Under the pieces are notes generated by a model. That model was not told where the DNA came from. It saw only the letters and a list, made by a program, of their open reading frames with translations, and did no database searches. Shown piece by piece: positions 24,830 through 37,900 of a DNA stretch of 64,000 nucleotides. Source of the stretch: Mactromeris polynyma (lineage: Eukaryota; Mollusca; Bivalvia; Venerida; Mactridae); the NCBI GenBank assembly GCA_032209605.1, contig JASFXZ010000001.1:20354256-20418255 (forward strand), in the 5' to 3' direction. The position numbers and the translations under genes were made by a program. Each line of letters begins with the position of its first letter. Position 1 is the stretch's first letter.

Positions 24830-26236
24830 TACAATGAACATGAAGAATGGTTCTATGTATAACGTAGTGAAATACAAAACCACGTGGTATTGATATATAG
24901 GTCAGCATGACCCAGAGTCCAATTTATTGATAAGGGTAATTCATTTGGTATATAATCCATACAATTAATCTAAGATACCCATCGTTTATTATCCCCATTG
25001 GGACTTCTGATAAAAACAGCTTTCACAAATAGTTCATAATTTTCCCACATGGTTTGAAAGTTCTACATCACACATTCTGTATAATTGAAAATGAAATACG
25101 AGTCTAGTCTGGTTCCCGGCCGCATATAATAATGCCGTTAACGTAGTGGCAGGGGCAGGTAATTCAGACCAGTAGTGGAGCTAGTTTCATACACCAACTA
25201 GCTTACAATGCTATTTCGTGCGTCTCCGTGGTCTACATACCCAGAAACGTAAATAAATCATCTTCAGTGCCTTTTTTTTTTTTTTTTTACTTTTTAGTCC
25301 TTTTTGTAACTGCTCATTCTAGCGACTGTAACAATACGTTGCCCCCCCCCCCCCGCATCCTCCCCCTAAATTATCCGTAGTTGTTTGTTTTTGTCGTCCT
25401 GACCATTCCTTCCTCCTCAGTATCCATACAAAACAGACTGAATAGTTCGTGCCCATGTAAACAAAGATCGAACAGTGAATTAATTCAATATTGAACGATT
25501 TGTTCATCTTTTGAGAAATATTACTCTGAATTTGTGTTGTTGTTGTTGTTTTTCTTTAGAAGGTATTTACGTTGATTTCGGTTGAAATGCCAGCAGACGG
25601 TCTGTTCAGCGAATCACTAAAAGCATTCTAGTAAAGTGCACACTGTGTTATGTGTGAAGTGTGAATAACCATGCTTAACGTAAGCTGTAAAAAGTTAGAA
25701 TATTTCAATCTTTATTTCAATCTTTATTTCAATCTCATCACATACATATACAATAAAAATCGAATGCGTACCCTAATAAAAGCACACTGCCACTCAATTT
25801 ATGAGTGGCAGAGATTACGTATACACATAAAACATCTACATACATTTATATATATATTAGAATCGTTTCCAAATGGCCTCTTGATTGATTTCATTGTTGA
25901 AAAAATCGAACGAGGCTCAGTTGGGACAATATCCGGTCGAGTGTTCGATTAATCTCCATCATCTTAATCGTAATAACTCCTCATTTTTATTACATTTCCG
26001 TGAAACCAGTTATCATTGTAATCAACTATTTGCAAGCGGAAATAAATTTCATTCCTTGTAATAATCGTCCATAGTGTTTTCATGATAACACGGCATCGAT
26101 GTACACAGAAAATGAATCGCTGGAATTTTATATTGGTGTTTACATTTGATGTCCTATTTTAGATATGTCTGCGTGTGCTTTCTCGTGAATATTCACTGGT
26201 TCTAATACTGAACTGCGGATACCAATGACTCTTAAA
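24830..26236. other. Intergenic with homopolymers
   Basis: T-run at 25269-25288, C-run of about 14 at 25340-25353, TTG microsatellite at 25538-25550 and a triplicate TTTATTTCAATC at 25705-25735. No gene recognised. Confidence 0.4.
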
Positions 26237-26585
26237 GATCTATCTGGCTCATCTGAACCTAAATTGTTTTAATGGACATCATCCAGTATTGTTGTTACAT
26301 TAGTCTAAGACACCATTAATAAGAATCATTGCAATTTATAACCGTTTTAAACAATCTTGTTTAATCATGTTACTAAAAGACAAAGCTAGTAAAAACAACC
26401 ACTTGTTATTTTAAAGTTTTTTAATTTTATGATAATACAAACGTCTTTGTTTCGACAAATACAGAGAAATACAGTATACATGTAGTCTGTGATAATGCAT
26501 ATTTATTGAAGTTTTAACTAGATAAAGTATATTTTTTATGTTTGTTTAGGTAAACAAATGAACAAAAAATGAGCATAATATATCT
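26237..26585. mobile_element. Family 8 element, copy 3
   Basis: Starts AAAGATCTATCTGGCTCATC, followed by CTAAATTGTTTTAATGGACATC and a CAT-CCAGTATTGTTG phrase, ending ATGAACAAAAAATGAGCATAAT. Same orientation as copy 2. Confidence 0.65.
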
Positions 26586-28902
26586 ATATATAGTATTCCA
26601 TGTTATAAGCGACGCGGTCTTTTAAAATTACTTGGTAACATGCCAAACATTATCAGACATGACAAATGTCTTTTGAAAGAGTAATTTCTACGTGGCTTTG
26701 AGCAAAAGACTCAATACTCTTGTAATGTATGTTTACGATTGGTAGTTAATTCTTTTGCGTCCAACCTTCTCCGCTACGGATTCGCAAACATCACGTGACC
26801 CATATGATGCCAGTCACGTGTCAATAGAAAAAACTATTTACCACAAAAAATACTAAAATCTTTCATTACTTTCCTTTTTTACATCTTTGCTGAAATATGT
26901 TGTCAGTTTAATAATTGCTTATCAAATAGGATGAGAAATAAACACGTCAAATTCTCGTAAATTTGCAAAACTAGGCCATGATCTAGAAGATATACTATCA
27001 ATTGAGCATTTCAATTCTTATCATTACATACTTTGTACATTGAGAACAATTGTTAATGCAAGAGCTATCTGAACAGTGAAAGTATTAATCTTTATGAATT
27101 TTTCGTTTGCAAGTCAGTGGACGGCATTTGTCGTCAGTTTCTAATCGGGTATCTAAAATAGAATCATTTCTCATTTTCGCAAATGTTTTGCAAAAACCAC
27201 CGTGCATTCGTGACGGCATTATCAGAGGAATAATACTTGATTTTGATACCGTTGTCGCTTCATATATAGGATTGAGTGCGTTCTGTTAGTCTGTAGAAAT
27301 ATTTGTCCGGAATCGCGATCCACCGAACGGTATATATACAAATGAAGTATTTTGTTTATCTTCGTCCGGCTCATTAGGTAATTAGGTAAAAAGTCACATT
27401 TTGTTCTCTACCTCCAGCGAGATGTCAACAATCCACATATTCTAATGCAGTCAATTTACAAGCGGCTAAAATACGAAATGCAAACTGGTAAGTGCATTTA
27501 CCCCGCAGTCATTTAATTAAAAAACAATTAATCACCGATGAACATTAATTACGAAACAAAACCACCACAAGCGATGCGAGATAATTTTCATTTTTTGAAC
27601 AATTTACGGCGCAATAAATAATTTTAGAGCCCGCCATGCAGTGCGGTAATGTAGAGCGGTATTCTTTCTATCAGAAAATAGCGGCATCATGATACCATTA
27701 TCCGATTCGTAATCCTGAGTTTATCAGTACAAACCATTTTATCCTACTCTGACATCCCGGTTGTGAAATCCCTCGTGGTTTAGATAAAATAAAACAGCGA
27801 AATTGATATTAATTTGATATACTCACGTGTTCCGTTACTGTCATCCGTGGTATTAAATATCCGGAATCGATTGGTTTTACGCCCCACCAAGTCACGTGTA
27901 TTTTTAAGTTGAGATTTCAGCCAGCGTGTTCAGGGGTAATACTTTGTTAATCAAGAACAACACACCACAATGCGAATATCTTTCTTTATTGTATAAAATC
28001 AAACTGGTAAGTACGGATACATCTATAAAACTACATGTACAATCTCATACAAAAACTGGTTCGAACAAATGGCAACATACATTTTTTTGTAACTATACTT
28101 AACGCCATTAAAAACAAAATAAAAAATACAAACGAGTAAACCATTCTTCAAAAAGTAATTGAATTATGGCCCTAGTATTCATATATTTAATAATTGATTA
28201 AGTTTAGGAAATTATGTTTGAGAATTAAAATATAACTATTTCTTAATAATGTTACGGCCAATTTTTATTTGTGTTATTAATGATGTGGAGTATATATAAG
28301 TCTATACTGGGACAGTAAGCTAGGCCATTACTTATTTACCCACATATTTAGGGCGAGACGGTAATTCGAGGTAGATATAAAATATTTGTTCCTGAATCTA
28401 AGACACACAATTAAATCCGGCATGGACGAGACAACAATCTATGAGTGTGTTTCGGTGGGGGGGGGGGGGGGGGTCAGGTACCGCAAACGAACATTGTTTC
28501 AAGCATGGTCTTAGTTTAGATAATAGACAGAGTTTACAAAAATGCAGTATTAAATTAAACAATGGTCTCTCGGTTTGGCTACCACAGTACAATCATATTG
28601 CAGTTTAATATTACAAAGCAAAGCAACGTATGACATTCGTTTTTATATGTAGTAAGTTTCATAACTAATATCACAATTCATAAAACTTGAACACATTTTT
28701 GCATTAACTTTAAATCTGAAAAAATATTTGAAAAGTAAGGCAAGACATGGCAGAACACTACGACGGGGTTAATCACATCAGCTAACTCCGTCATTACACG
28801 CTGAAACACGACGTACAAATATAAGTTATTATTATTCTTTTTCTACAAGTTCTTTAAAACTAAATTCGGTGTAAATAATTGAATAAATAAAATTCATTGA
28901 GT
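26586..28902. other. 3' flank and possible long 3' UTR of the elongase
   Basis: No second gene seen. Minus-strand AATAAA signals (TTTATT on plus) lie near 28,265 and 27,985, so the ELOVL 3' UTR may run 0.6-0.9 kb past its stop. A perfect run of 17 G is at 28457-28473. Confidence 0.4.
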
Positions 28903-31900
28903 TTAGGCCGTCTTCTTTCTAGTATCCCTCTTTTTGTTGGAATAAGTCTGATAGTAAAAGTTACCAAACAGCGCAATCAAAGATAAAGCGTAAATGAATA
29001 CAGCTATGTTAAAACCGCGCGGAAAGTCACAGTCAGTCATTAAATTCCATCCAGTATGTATAACAAACGCCAAGAATTGAGTCTGAAACGAAAGGAAAAC
29101 AAGTATAAGTAAATAATTAGTCGGCATACATCGGTAGCCTATCGTTTCACGACAGTTTCTGCGGCATTCGGAAGGACCCGATGTTTGCCGATTGAGTAAG
29201 CAACCTCTGTAGCCTGGAATCCTGGCCAAACCTCCTATTGCTCCGCGTCGGTAAGACAGCGTTAGCAATCAGTGAGCCAGGACCCCAGGCTAGCAACATC
29301 TGCAGCACATTCGGCACACCTTGGTTATCACTTAATCCAAAGTAATGAAAACCGAGGGGTTCCGCATGTATACAACAATGGCGATGATTACCGAAGAAAA
29401 CCGAGGTTTGTCGATGTGAAACAAGCAATGTTCTTCGATAACCTTCGTTGAAATATGAAGAAACTTATAAGAAACGGAATTCGTAAACATGCAGAATGAC
29501 GAATTACAAGCACATTTGTCACGTAAGCAGGTCAAAAGTGAACTATACAAGAGCGAGGTGAGTGACACACACGTCAGAGAATATCTTATATTTCACAAAA
29601 CAATTCGACTTAATCAAAAATGGAGAAAGACATGATTAAATCTGTCACACACTTGAACTTGTGTCAACAGTAATTAGAAAGAAGGGAAATTGCATTTGCA
29701 TAACACAAAACGTTTCCTGTGACATGTAGTGATTTGTCACGAACTCAGTGTACGTGTGTGACAGAATTCATTTGTATTTTGTACCTTCATCATCAGAGAC
29801 TCTCCAAAGTGGAGGTATTTTAAACAAGACATATTTTTAAAAAAAAAGAAGAAGAACGGCGTAAGTAGAATAATGTCTAAAGAATCGCCCTATTTCGGAA
29901 CTCTGATTTCGCGAGAAGGTACGCTACAGGAAAGTGAATTATCTTTTCGAGACACCCCGTTTGGTGCCTCTCCGCTTAAAAAAATGAACCAATCAAATCG
30001 TCTGATTTGTTGCATATTTAAACAACGCGCTTCATATACAACATTCGATTGGTCTAAAATGTAGGTCAACATCAATATAATACAGCTACGCCGAAAAAAG
30101 GCAGATCGTTCATAATACACTTGTAGCCATTAAAACTCAACTGAAATTATATACATCAGTATGGTATCATTATAAAGAAATGATTACATTGTATATTTCA
30201 ATTGATAGTTCCCACACTTACAATGCTTACCTCCCTTGTTCTGAATAGTCCATCATATTATTAGGCAAATTTTCTTAACGTTTATAGGGAATATAATGTA
30301 TACGATAATAAATTATTAGATATCATATAAAAATAACTTATTAATTACGCTCATGTGGGCAGATGGCTCAGAAAGTTGAAGAAAAAGTAATTGTCACATG
30401 CAAATTGTCTTGGTATTTTCTCAATAATCACATATTTTAGAATTACTCCTATCAGTTTTGCCTATCAAAATGGCTGACGATTAAGAATACGGGAGGTAAA
30501 TGTTGTAGATGTAGGAACTATATTATATTCACAAACGTAAATTCCTAAATTATTCAATAAGTTGAATAACCAAATAAAAAAGTAAATGTCAATCTACATA
30601 TAAAATTACATTTTGAACGACGCTTCACCGATTGGTCACAATAGATGCTTACAACACTAAAAACAACATAATTTAAAACAAATGCATTTTTAATGGCATT
30701 AGCTATATTTTCGTCATCGGGGGAATAGTTAATTTTCATTGATTACAATTTGAGCTTAAACAACCAGGAATTATTGGTCCTCAGGAACGACGCAAAATGC
30801 TCTTTAATAAGGTTTATAATAGCACACATCAAAATTGTAAAAAAGCAATGACATATCGAGGGTTCAGCTCAAGACTATCCTAACTCGTATGTATTTATAT
30901 AGGAGTTAGTATATTCTTGCACTGAACCCTCGATATAGTGGTAAGAATTAAGTAAATTGCCGCTTATTAAAATCACATGTAATCACGTTAGCCATTGAAT
31001 ATCTGGAAAAATGCAGATTGCCTAATGGAACAACATCACTCGAATAACAATCCGGTGTTGACTATTGAAAAGCTTCTAACGATGCCTTGAATAAAGTATG
31101 AGTTTATTTATCACTTATTATGGACTGATGAAGATGTATATGTCTCCCTCAACGCCAATAATAAACCCCAACAAAGTGAATAAATTCATAAATAAAACAC
31201 ACAAGCAAATATTTATACAAACAGTTATACCCAAGGCCATCATTTCGTAACAAAGCAACGAGTTACGTAAACAACAAACAAAGCATTAGCTGTAATCATA
31301 AACACAAGAACAGAAATAATATCGCATCATACTGGAACTATTTGGTTTAAAACATTCATTAGCTCGAAAAATAATACATAAATATTAAATAATATCATAA
31401 ATTTATAATTTTTCAGTAGAAAACGCGAAAATGACTAAATTTCTAAAATCGAAAGAAATAAAAGACGGAGGAAATCTTTCATACTACACAAGAGACATAA
31501 AAATCTGGTCAAAATGTACCATTGTAAAAATAGCCTACTTGACTATCGACATACAATACATTAGATTAAGCGTGCTCGTGTCACGTCAAATAATAATGTA
31601 CACTCAGGTTACATCGGAAACATGTACCACGGTCATCACCACTTACAACAGATTCTAACATGCAGCTGTTTCATAATAAAACGACGATTCATCTCATCAG
31701 AGGCAACTATGTTATTAAAACAAAAACATCGCTTCATCTCATTAGGTACGACCGTGTTATATAATAACAAAATGTTGCTTCACCTGATTAGGTGAGTCCA
31801 TGTTATAACACAACGTCGCTTCATCTCATTAGGCGAGTCCATGTTATAACACAACGTCGCCTTATCTCATTAGGTGAGTCCATGTTATAACATTAACATC

Positions 31901-34900
31901 GTTTCTCCTCATTAGGTGCGACCATTTATAACAAAACGTCGCTTCTCCCCATTAGGGGCGTCCTTGTTATAACAAAATGTCGCATCACCTCATCAGGTTC
32001 GCCCATGTTATAACAAAACGTCGTTTCATCCCATTAAGTGCGTCCGTGTTATAACAAAACGTCGCTTCATCTCATTAGGTGCGTCCATGTTACTAGTTTA
32101 ACAAAACGTCGCTTCATCTCATTATGTACGTTCATGTTAAAACAAAACATCGCATCTCCTCATTAGGTGCGTCCATGTTATAACAAAATGTCTCTTCACC
32201 TCATTAGGTGCGTCCATGTTTAGACGAAACGTCGCTTCAGCTCTTTAGGTGCGACCATGTTATACCAAAATGTCGCTTCACCACATTAGGTGCGACCATG
32301 TTATACCAAAATGTCGCTTCACCTCATTAGGTGCGTCCATGTTATAACAAAATGTCTCTTCACCTCTTTAGGTGCGACCATGTTATACCAAAATGTCGCT
32401 TCACCTCATTAGGTGCGACCATGTTATACCAAAATGTCGCTTCACCTCTTTAGGTGCGTCCATGTTATACCAAAATGTCGCTTCACCACATTAGGTGCGA
32501 CCATGTTATACCAAAATGTCGCTTCACCTCATTAGGTGCGTCCATGTTATAACAAAATGTCTCTTCACCTCTTTAGGTGCGACCATGTTATACCAAAATG
32601 TCGCTTCACCACATTAGGTGCGACCATGTTATACCAAAATGTCGCTTCACCTCATTAGGTGCGACCATGTTATACCAAAATGTCGCTTCACCTCTTTAGG
32701 TGCGTCCATGTTATACCAAAATGTCGCTTCACCACATTAGGTGCGACCATGTTATACCAAAATGTCGCTTCACCTCATTAGGTGCGTCCATGTTATAACA
32801 AAATGTCTCTTCACCTCTTTAGGTGCGACCATGTTATACCAAAATGTCGCTTCACCTCATTAGGTGCGACCATGTTATACCAAAATGTCGCTTCACCTCT
32901 TTAGGTGCGTCCATGTTAAAACAAAACGTCGCCTCTCCTCATTAGGTGCGTCCATGTTATACCAAAATGTCGCTTCACCTCTTGAGGTGCGTCCATGTTA
33001 AAACAAAAAGTCCTTCTCCTCATTAGGTGCGTCCATGTTATAACAAAACGTCGCTTCATCTCATTAGGTGCGTCAATGTTAAAACAAAACGTCGCTTCAC
33101 CTCTTTAGGTGCGACCATGTTATACCAAAATATCGCTTCACCACATTAGGTGCGACCATGTTATACCAAAATGTCGCTTCACCTCTTTAGGTGCGACCAT
33201 GTTATACCAAAATGTCGCTTCTCCTCTTTAGGTGCGACCATGTTATACCAAAATGTCGCTTCACCTCTTTAGGTGCGACCATATTATACCAAAATGTCGC
33301 TTCACCTCATTAGGTGCGACCATGTTATACCAAAATGTCGCTTCACCTCTTTAGGTGCGACCATGTTATACCAAAATGTCGCTTCACCACATTAGGTGCG
33401 ACCATGTTATACCAAAATGTCGCTTCTCCTCATTAGGTGCGTCCATGTTATACCAAAATGTCGCTTCACCTCTTTAGGTGCGACCATGTTATACCAAAAT
33501 GTCGCTTCACCACATTAGGTGCGACCATGTTATACCAAAATGTCGCTTCACCTCTTTAGGTGCGACCATGTTATACCAAAATGTCGCTTCACCACATTAG
33601 GTGCGACCATGTTATACCAAAATGTCGCTTCACCACATTAGGTGCGACCATGTTATACCAAAATGTCGCTTCACCACATTAGGTGCGTCCATGTTATAAC
33701 AAAATGTCGCTTCACCTCTTTAGGTGCGACCATGTTATACCAAAATGTCGCTTCACCACATTAGATGCGACCATGTTATACCAAAATGTCGCTTCACCTC
33801 TTTAGGTGCGACCATGTTATACCAAAATGTCGCTTCACCACATTAGGTGCGTCCATGTTATAACAAAATGTCGCTTCACCTCTTTAGGTGCGACCATGTT
33901 ATACCAAAATGTCGCTTCACCACATTAGGTGCGACCATGTTATACCAAAATGTCGCTTCACCTCTTTAGGTGCGACCATGTTATACCAAAATGTCGCTTC
34001 ACCACATTAGGTGCGACCATGTTATACCAAAATGTCGCTTCACCACATTAGGTGCGTCCATGTTATACCAAAATGTCGCTTCACCTCTTTAGGTGCGACC
34101 ATGTTATACCAAAATGTCGCTTCACCACATTAGGTGCGTCCATGTTATACCAAAATGTCGCTTCACCTCTTTAGGTGCGACCATGTTATACCAAAATGTC
34201 GCTTCACCACATTAGGTGCGTCATGTTATAACAAAATGTCGCTTCACCACATTAGGTGCGACCATGTTATACCAAAATGTCGCTTCACCACATTAGGTGC
34301 GACCATGTTATACCAAAATGTCGCTTCACCACATTAGGTGCGTCATGTTATAACAAAACGTCGCTTCACCACATTAGGTGCGTCCATGTTATAACAAAAT
34401 GTCGCTTCACCTCTTTAGGTGCGACCATGTTATACCAAAATGTCGCTTCACCTCATTATGTGCGCCCATGTTATACCAAAATGTCGCTTCACCACATTAG
34501 GTGCGACCATGTTATACCAAAATATCGCTTCACCACATTAGGTGCGACCATGTTATACCAAAATGTCGCTTCACCTCTTTAGGTGCGACCATGTTATACC
34601 AAAATGTCGCTTCACCTCTTTAGGTGCGACCATGTTATACCAAAATGTCGCTTCACCACATTAGGTGCGACCATGTTATACCAAAATGTCGCTTCACCTC
34701 TTTAGGTGCGACCATGTTATACCAAAATGTCGCTTCACCTCTTTAGGTGCGACCATGTTATACCAAAATGTCGCTTCACCTCTTTAGGTGCGACCATGTT
34801 ATACCAAAATGTCGCTTCACCTCTTTAGGTGCGACCATGTTATACCAAAATGTCGCTTCACCTCATTATGTGCGCCCATGTTATACCAAAATGTCGCTTC

Positions 34901-37900
34901 ACCTCTTTAGGTGCGACCATGTTATACCAAAATGTCGCTTCACCACATTAGGTGCGACCATGTTATACCAAAATGTCGCTTCACCTCTTTAGGTGCGACC
35001 ATGTTATACCAAAATGTCGCTTCACCTCTTTAGGTGCGACCATGTTATACCAAAATGTCGCTTCACCTCTTTAGGTGCGACCATGTTATACCAAAATGTC
35101 GCTTCACCACATTAGGTGCGACCATGTTATACCAAAATGTCGCTTCACCACATTAGGTGCGACCATGTTATACCAAAATGTCGCTTCACCTCTTTAGGTG
35201 CGACCATGTTATACCAAAATGTCGCTTCACCTCTTTAGGTGCGACCATGTTATACCAAAATGTCGCTTCACCTCATTATGTGCGTCCATGTTATAACAAA
35301 ATGTCGCTTCACCTCTTTAGGTGCGACCATGTTATACCAAAATGTCGCTTCACCACATTAGGTGCGACCATGTTATACCAAAATGTCGCTTCACCTCTTT
35401 AGGTGCGACCATGTTATACCAAAATGTCGCTTCACCTCTTTAGGTGCGACCATGCTATACCAAAATGTCGCTTCACCTCTTTAGGTGCGACCATGTTATA
35501 CCAAAATGTCGCTTCACCTCATTATGTGCGCCCATGTTATACCAAAATGTCGCTTCACCTCTTTAGGTGCGACCATGTTATAACAAAATATCGCTTCACC
35601 ACATTAGGTGCGACCATGTTATACCAAAATGTCGCTTCACCTCTTTAGGTGCGACCATGTTATACCAAAATGTCGCTTCACCTCTTTAGGTGCGACCATG
35701 TTATACCAAAATGTCGCTTCACCACATTAGGTGCGTCATGTTATAACAAAACGTCGCTTCACCACATTAGGTGCGTCCATGTTATAACAAAATGTCGCTT
35801 CACCTCTTTAGGTGCGACCATGTTATACCAAAATATCGCTTCACCACATTAGGTGCGACCATGTTATACCAAAATGTCGCTTCACCACATTAGGTGCGTC
35901 CATGTTATAACAAAATGTCGCTTCACCTCTTTAGGTGCGACCATGTTATACCAAAATGTCGCTTCACCTCTTTAGGTGCGACCATATTATACCAAAATGT
36001 CGCTTCACCTCTTTAGGTGCGACCATGTTATACCAAAATATCGCTTCACCACATTAGGTGCGACCATGTTATACCAAAATGTCGCTTCACCACATTAGGT
36101 GCGTCCATGTTATAACAAAATGTCGCTTCACCTCTTTAGGTGCGACCATGTTATACCAAAATGTCGCTTCACCACATTAGGTGCGTCCATGTTATACCAA
36201 AATGTCGCTTCACCTCTTTAGGTGCGACCATGTTATACCAAAATGTCGCTTCACCACATTAGGTGCGACCATGTTATACCAAAATGTCGCTTCACCTCTT
36301 TAGGTGCGACCATGTTATAACAAAACGTCTTTTCATCACAATCAATCACAGGCGTCTATGTACCTGTCCACCTCTGAACTCTTATGTGGAGACGTTCTTA
36401 AGTGTTTGCGGAGGAGCATGTTAGTACTGGTCGGTAACACAGGAGCACAGGTTAGATCAACTGAACGCCGTATATAACCGATGTATTGTTGAGAAATGAC
36501 GTAAAGCACGAAAAAAACCAGAATGCAGTGCAAGTCATTGGTGAACGTAAACAAAACAAAGTCTGGAGCACGAAACAAACCAGAATGCAGAGCAAGTCAT
36601 TGGTGAACGTAAACAAAACAAAGTCTGGAGCACGAAACAAACCAGAATGCAGAGCAAGTCATTGGTGAACGTAAACAAAACAAAGTCTGGAGCACGAAAC
36701 AAACCAGAATGCAGTGCAAGTCATTGGTGAACGTTAACAAAACAAAGTCTGGGAAGATATGAACATGATAAGGAAAATAGGCTCGGGTTTATCATCTTAT
36801 GCTGGTTTTATTGGCCATTTATCCACAGTATTTCATTTATATACGGTGGTCAATTGACCTAGCCAGTATTCCTGGGATACCAACCAGTACAAATATGTTC
36901 TTCCATAAGCGACTGACAACTTCCAAACATGTATGAGAGGTGGAGGATAAAGAACTTTGGATGTAATATCTTCAGTTAATTTGTCAAGAAGAACATACAA
37001 CGCACAATCTTCAGACAATTAGTCCAGCGTTCTACCGACTGAGCTTACCGGGTGGGTTTATGGTTGCGTCTACGCATCAGGGGCGATGGAGATTGCAACA
37101 TTTGGTGTGACCTTTGGCAGAGCCGAATGCAATATTCATACACATATCTTAAGGCAAATAGTTAAACATTCGAATGCTTTGTAACAGATATGTCAAACGA
37201 TGGCTGTATGTTAATAAGTATACTTACTAATTGAAATCTTGTGAGGTAGCGTTTCCACCAGAGATATTTCTGCATATGAGGTCCAAAAGCGGCGAGTGCA
37301 TAGTATGTGTACATAAATATATGGACAAATGAATTCAATGTTGCTACAAAAAATGCTGAAATAAAATAGAAATATTTGGGATAAATACAAGTATTTGGGT
37401 CTTCACATATAACGTTAGTATTTAAACCGGTTAAAGGAAGAAACCACAGGAGATTATCCTTATAGAGTTCTCTCCCTTTATCCCTTCTATAATATATGGG
37501 ATAAAAGGAGAGGCCTCTAGAAGGGGTCAAGGGAGAGAACTCGTGACACTTTCCTGTCTCACTGCAACATTTATAAGCTTTTAAAAGCAATTACAAAACG
37601 AATACAAGCTATTTTCCTAGTTCAAAATAAACAATGAAACGAGAATTACTCATTTCATCTGGAGACAACAGATGTTTCATTTCTGATTAATGACAAAGTT
37701 TCACTGGATAATGTTTTAATGATGCGAATTGTGATATAATTGACTGTGTATCAAATATCATATTTTTGAATTCGTGATGGCGGATTGTATGTTATGTATG
37801 TGGGTATAATAATCATTTACATAAATGAGATTTGAAATACGACGCCCATAAAATGATACTATACAATGGAACATAATGCATACACGATCAATACACGTAA

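Noticed and set aside
29147..29428. 93-codon minus ORF upstream of the last ELOVL exon
   Set aside because: It is intronic, overlaps a foldback repeat, and is out of frame with the elongase exons.
34134..35852. Six plus-strand ORFs of 67-108 codons with the same protein
   Set aside because: They are read-through of the 41-bp satellite (three units make one 41-codon period).
31670..36335. CRISPR array
   Set aside because: Units are contiguous with no unique spacers, and the DNA is eukaryotic. The same applies to the 22-, 28- and 58-bp arrays.
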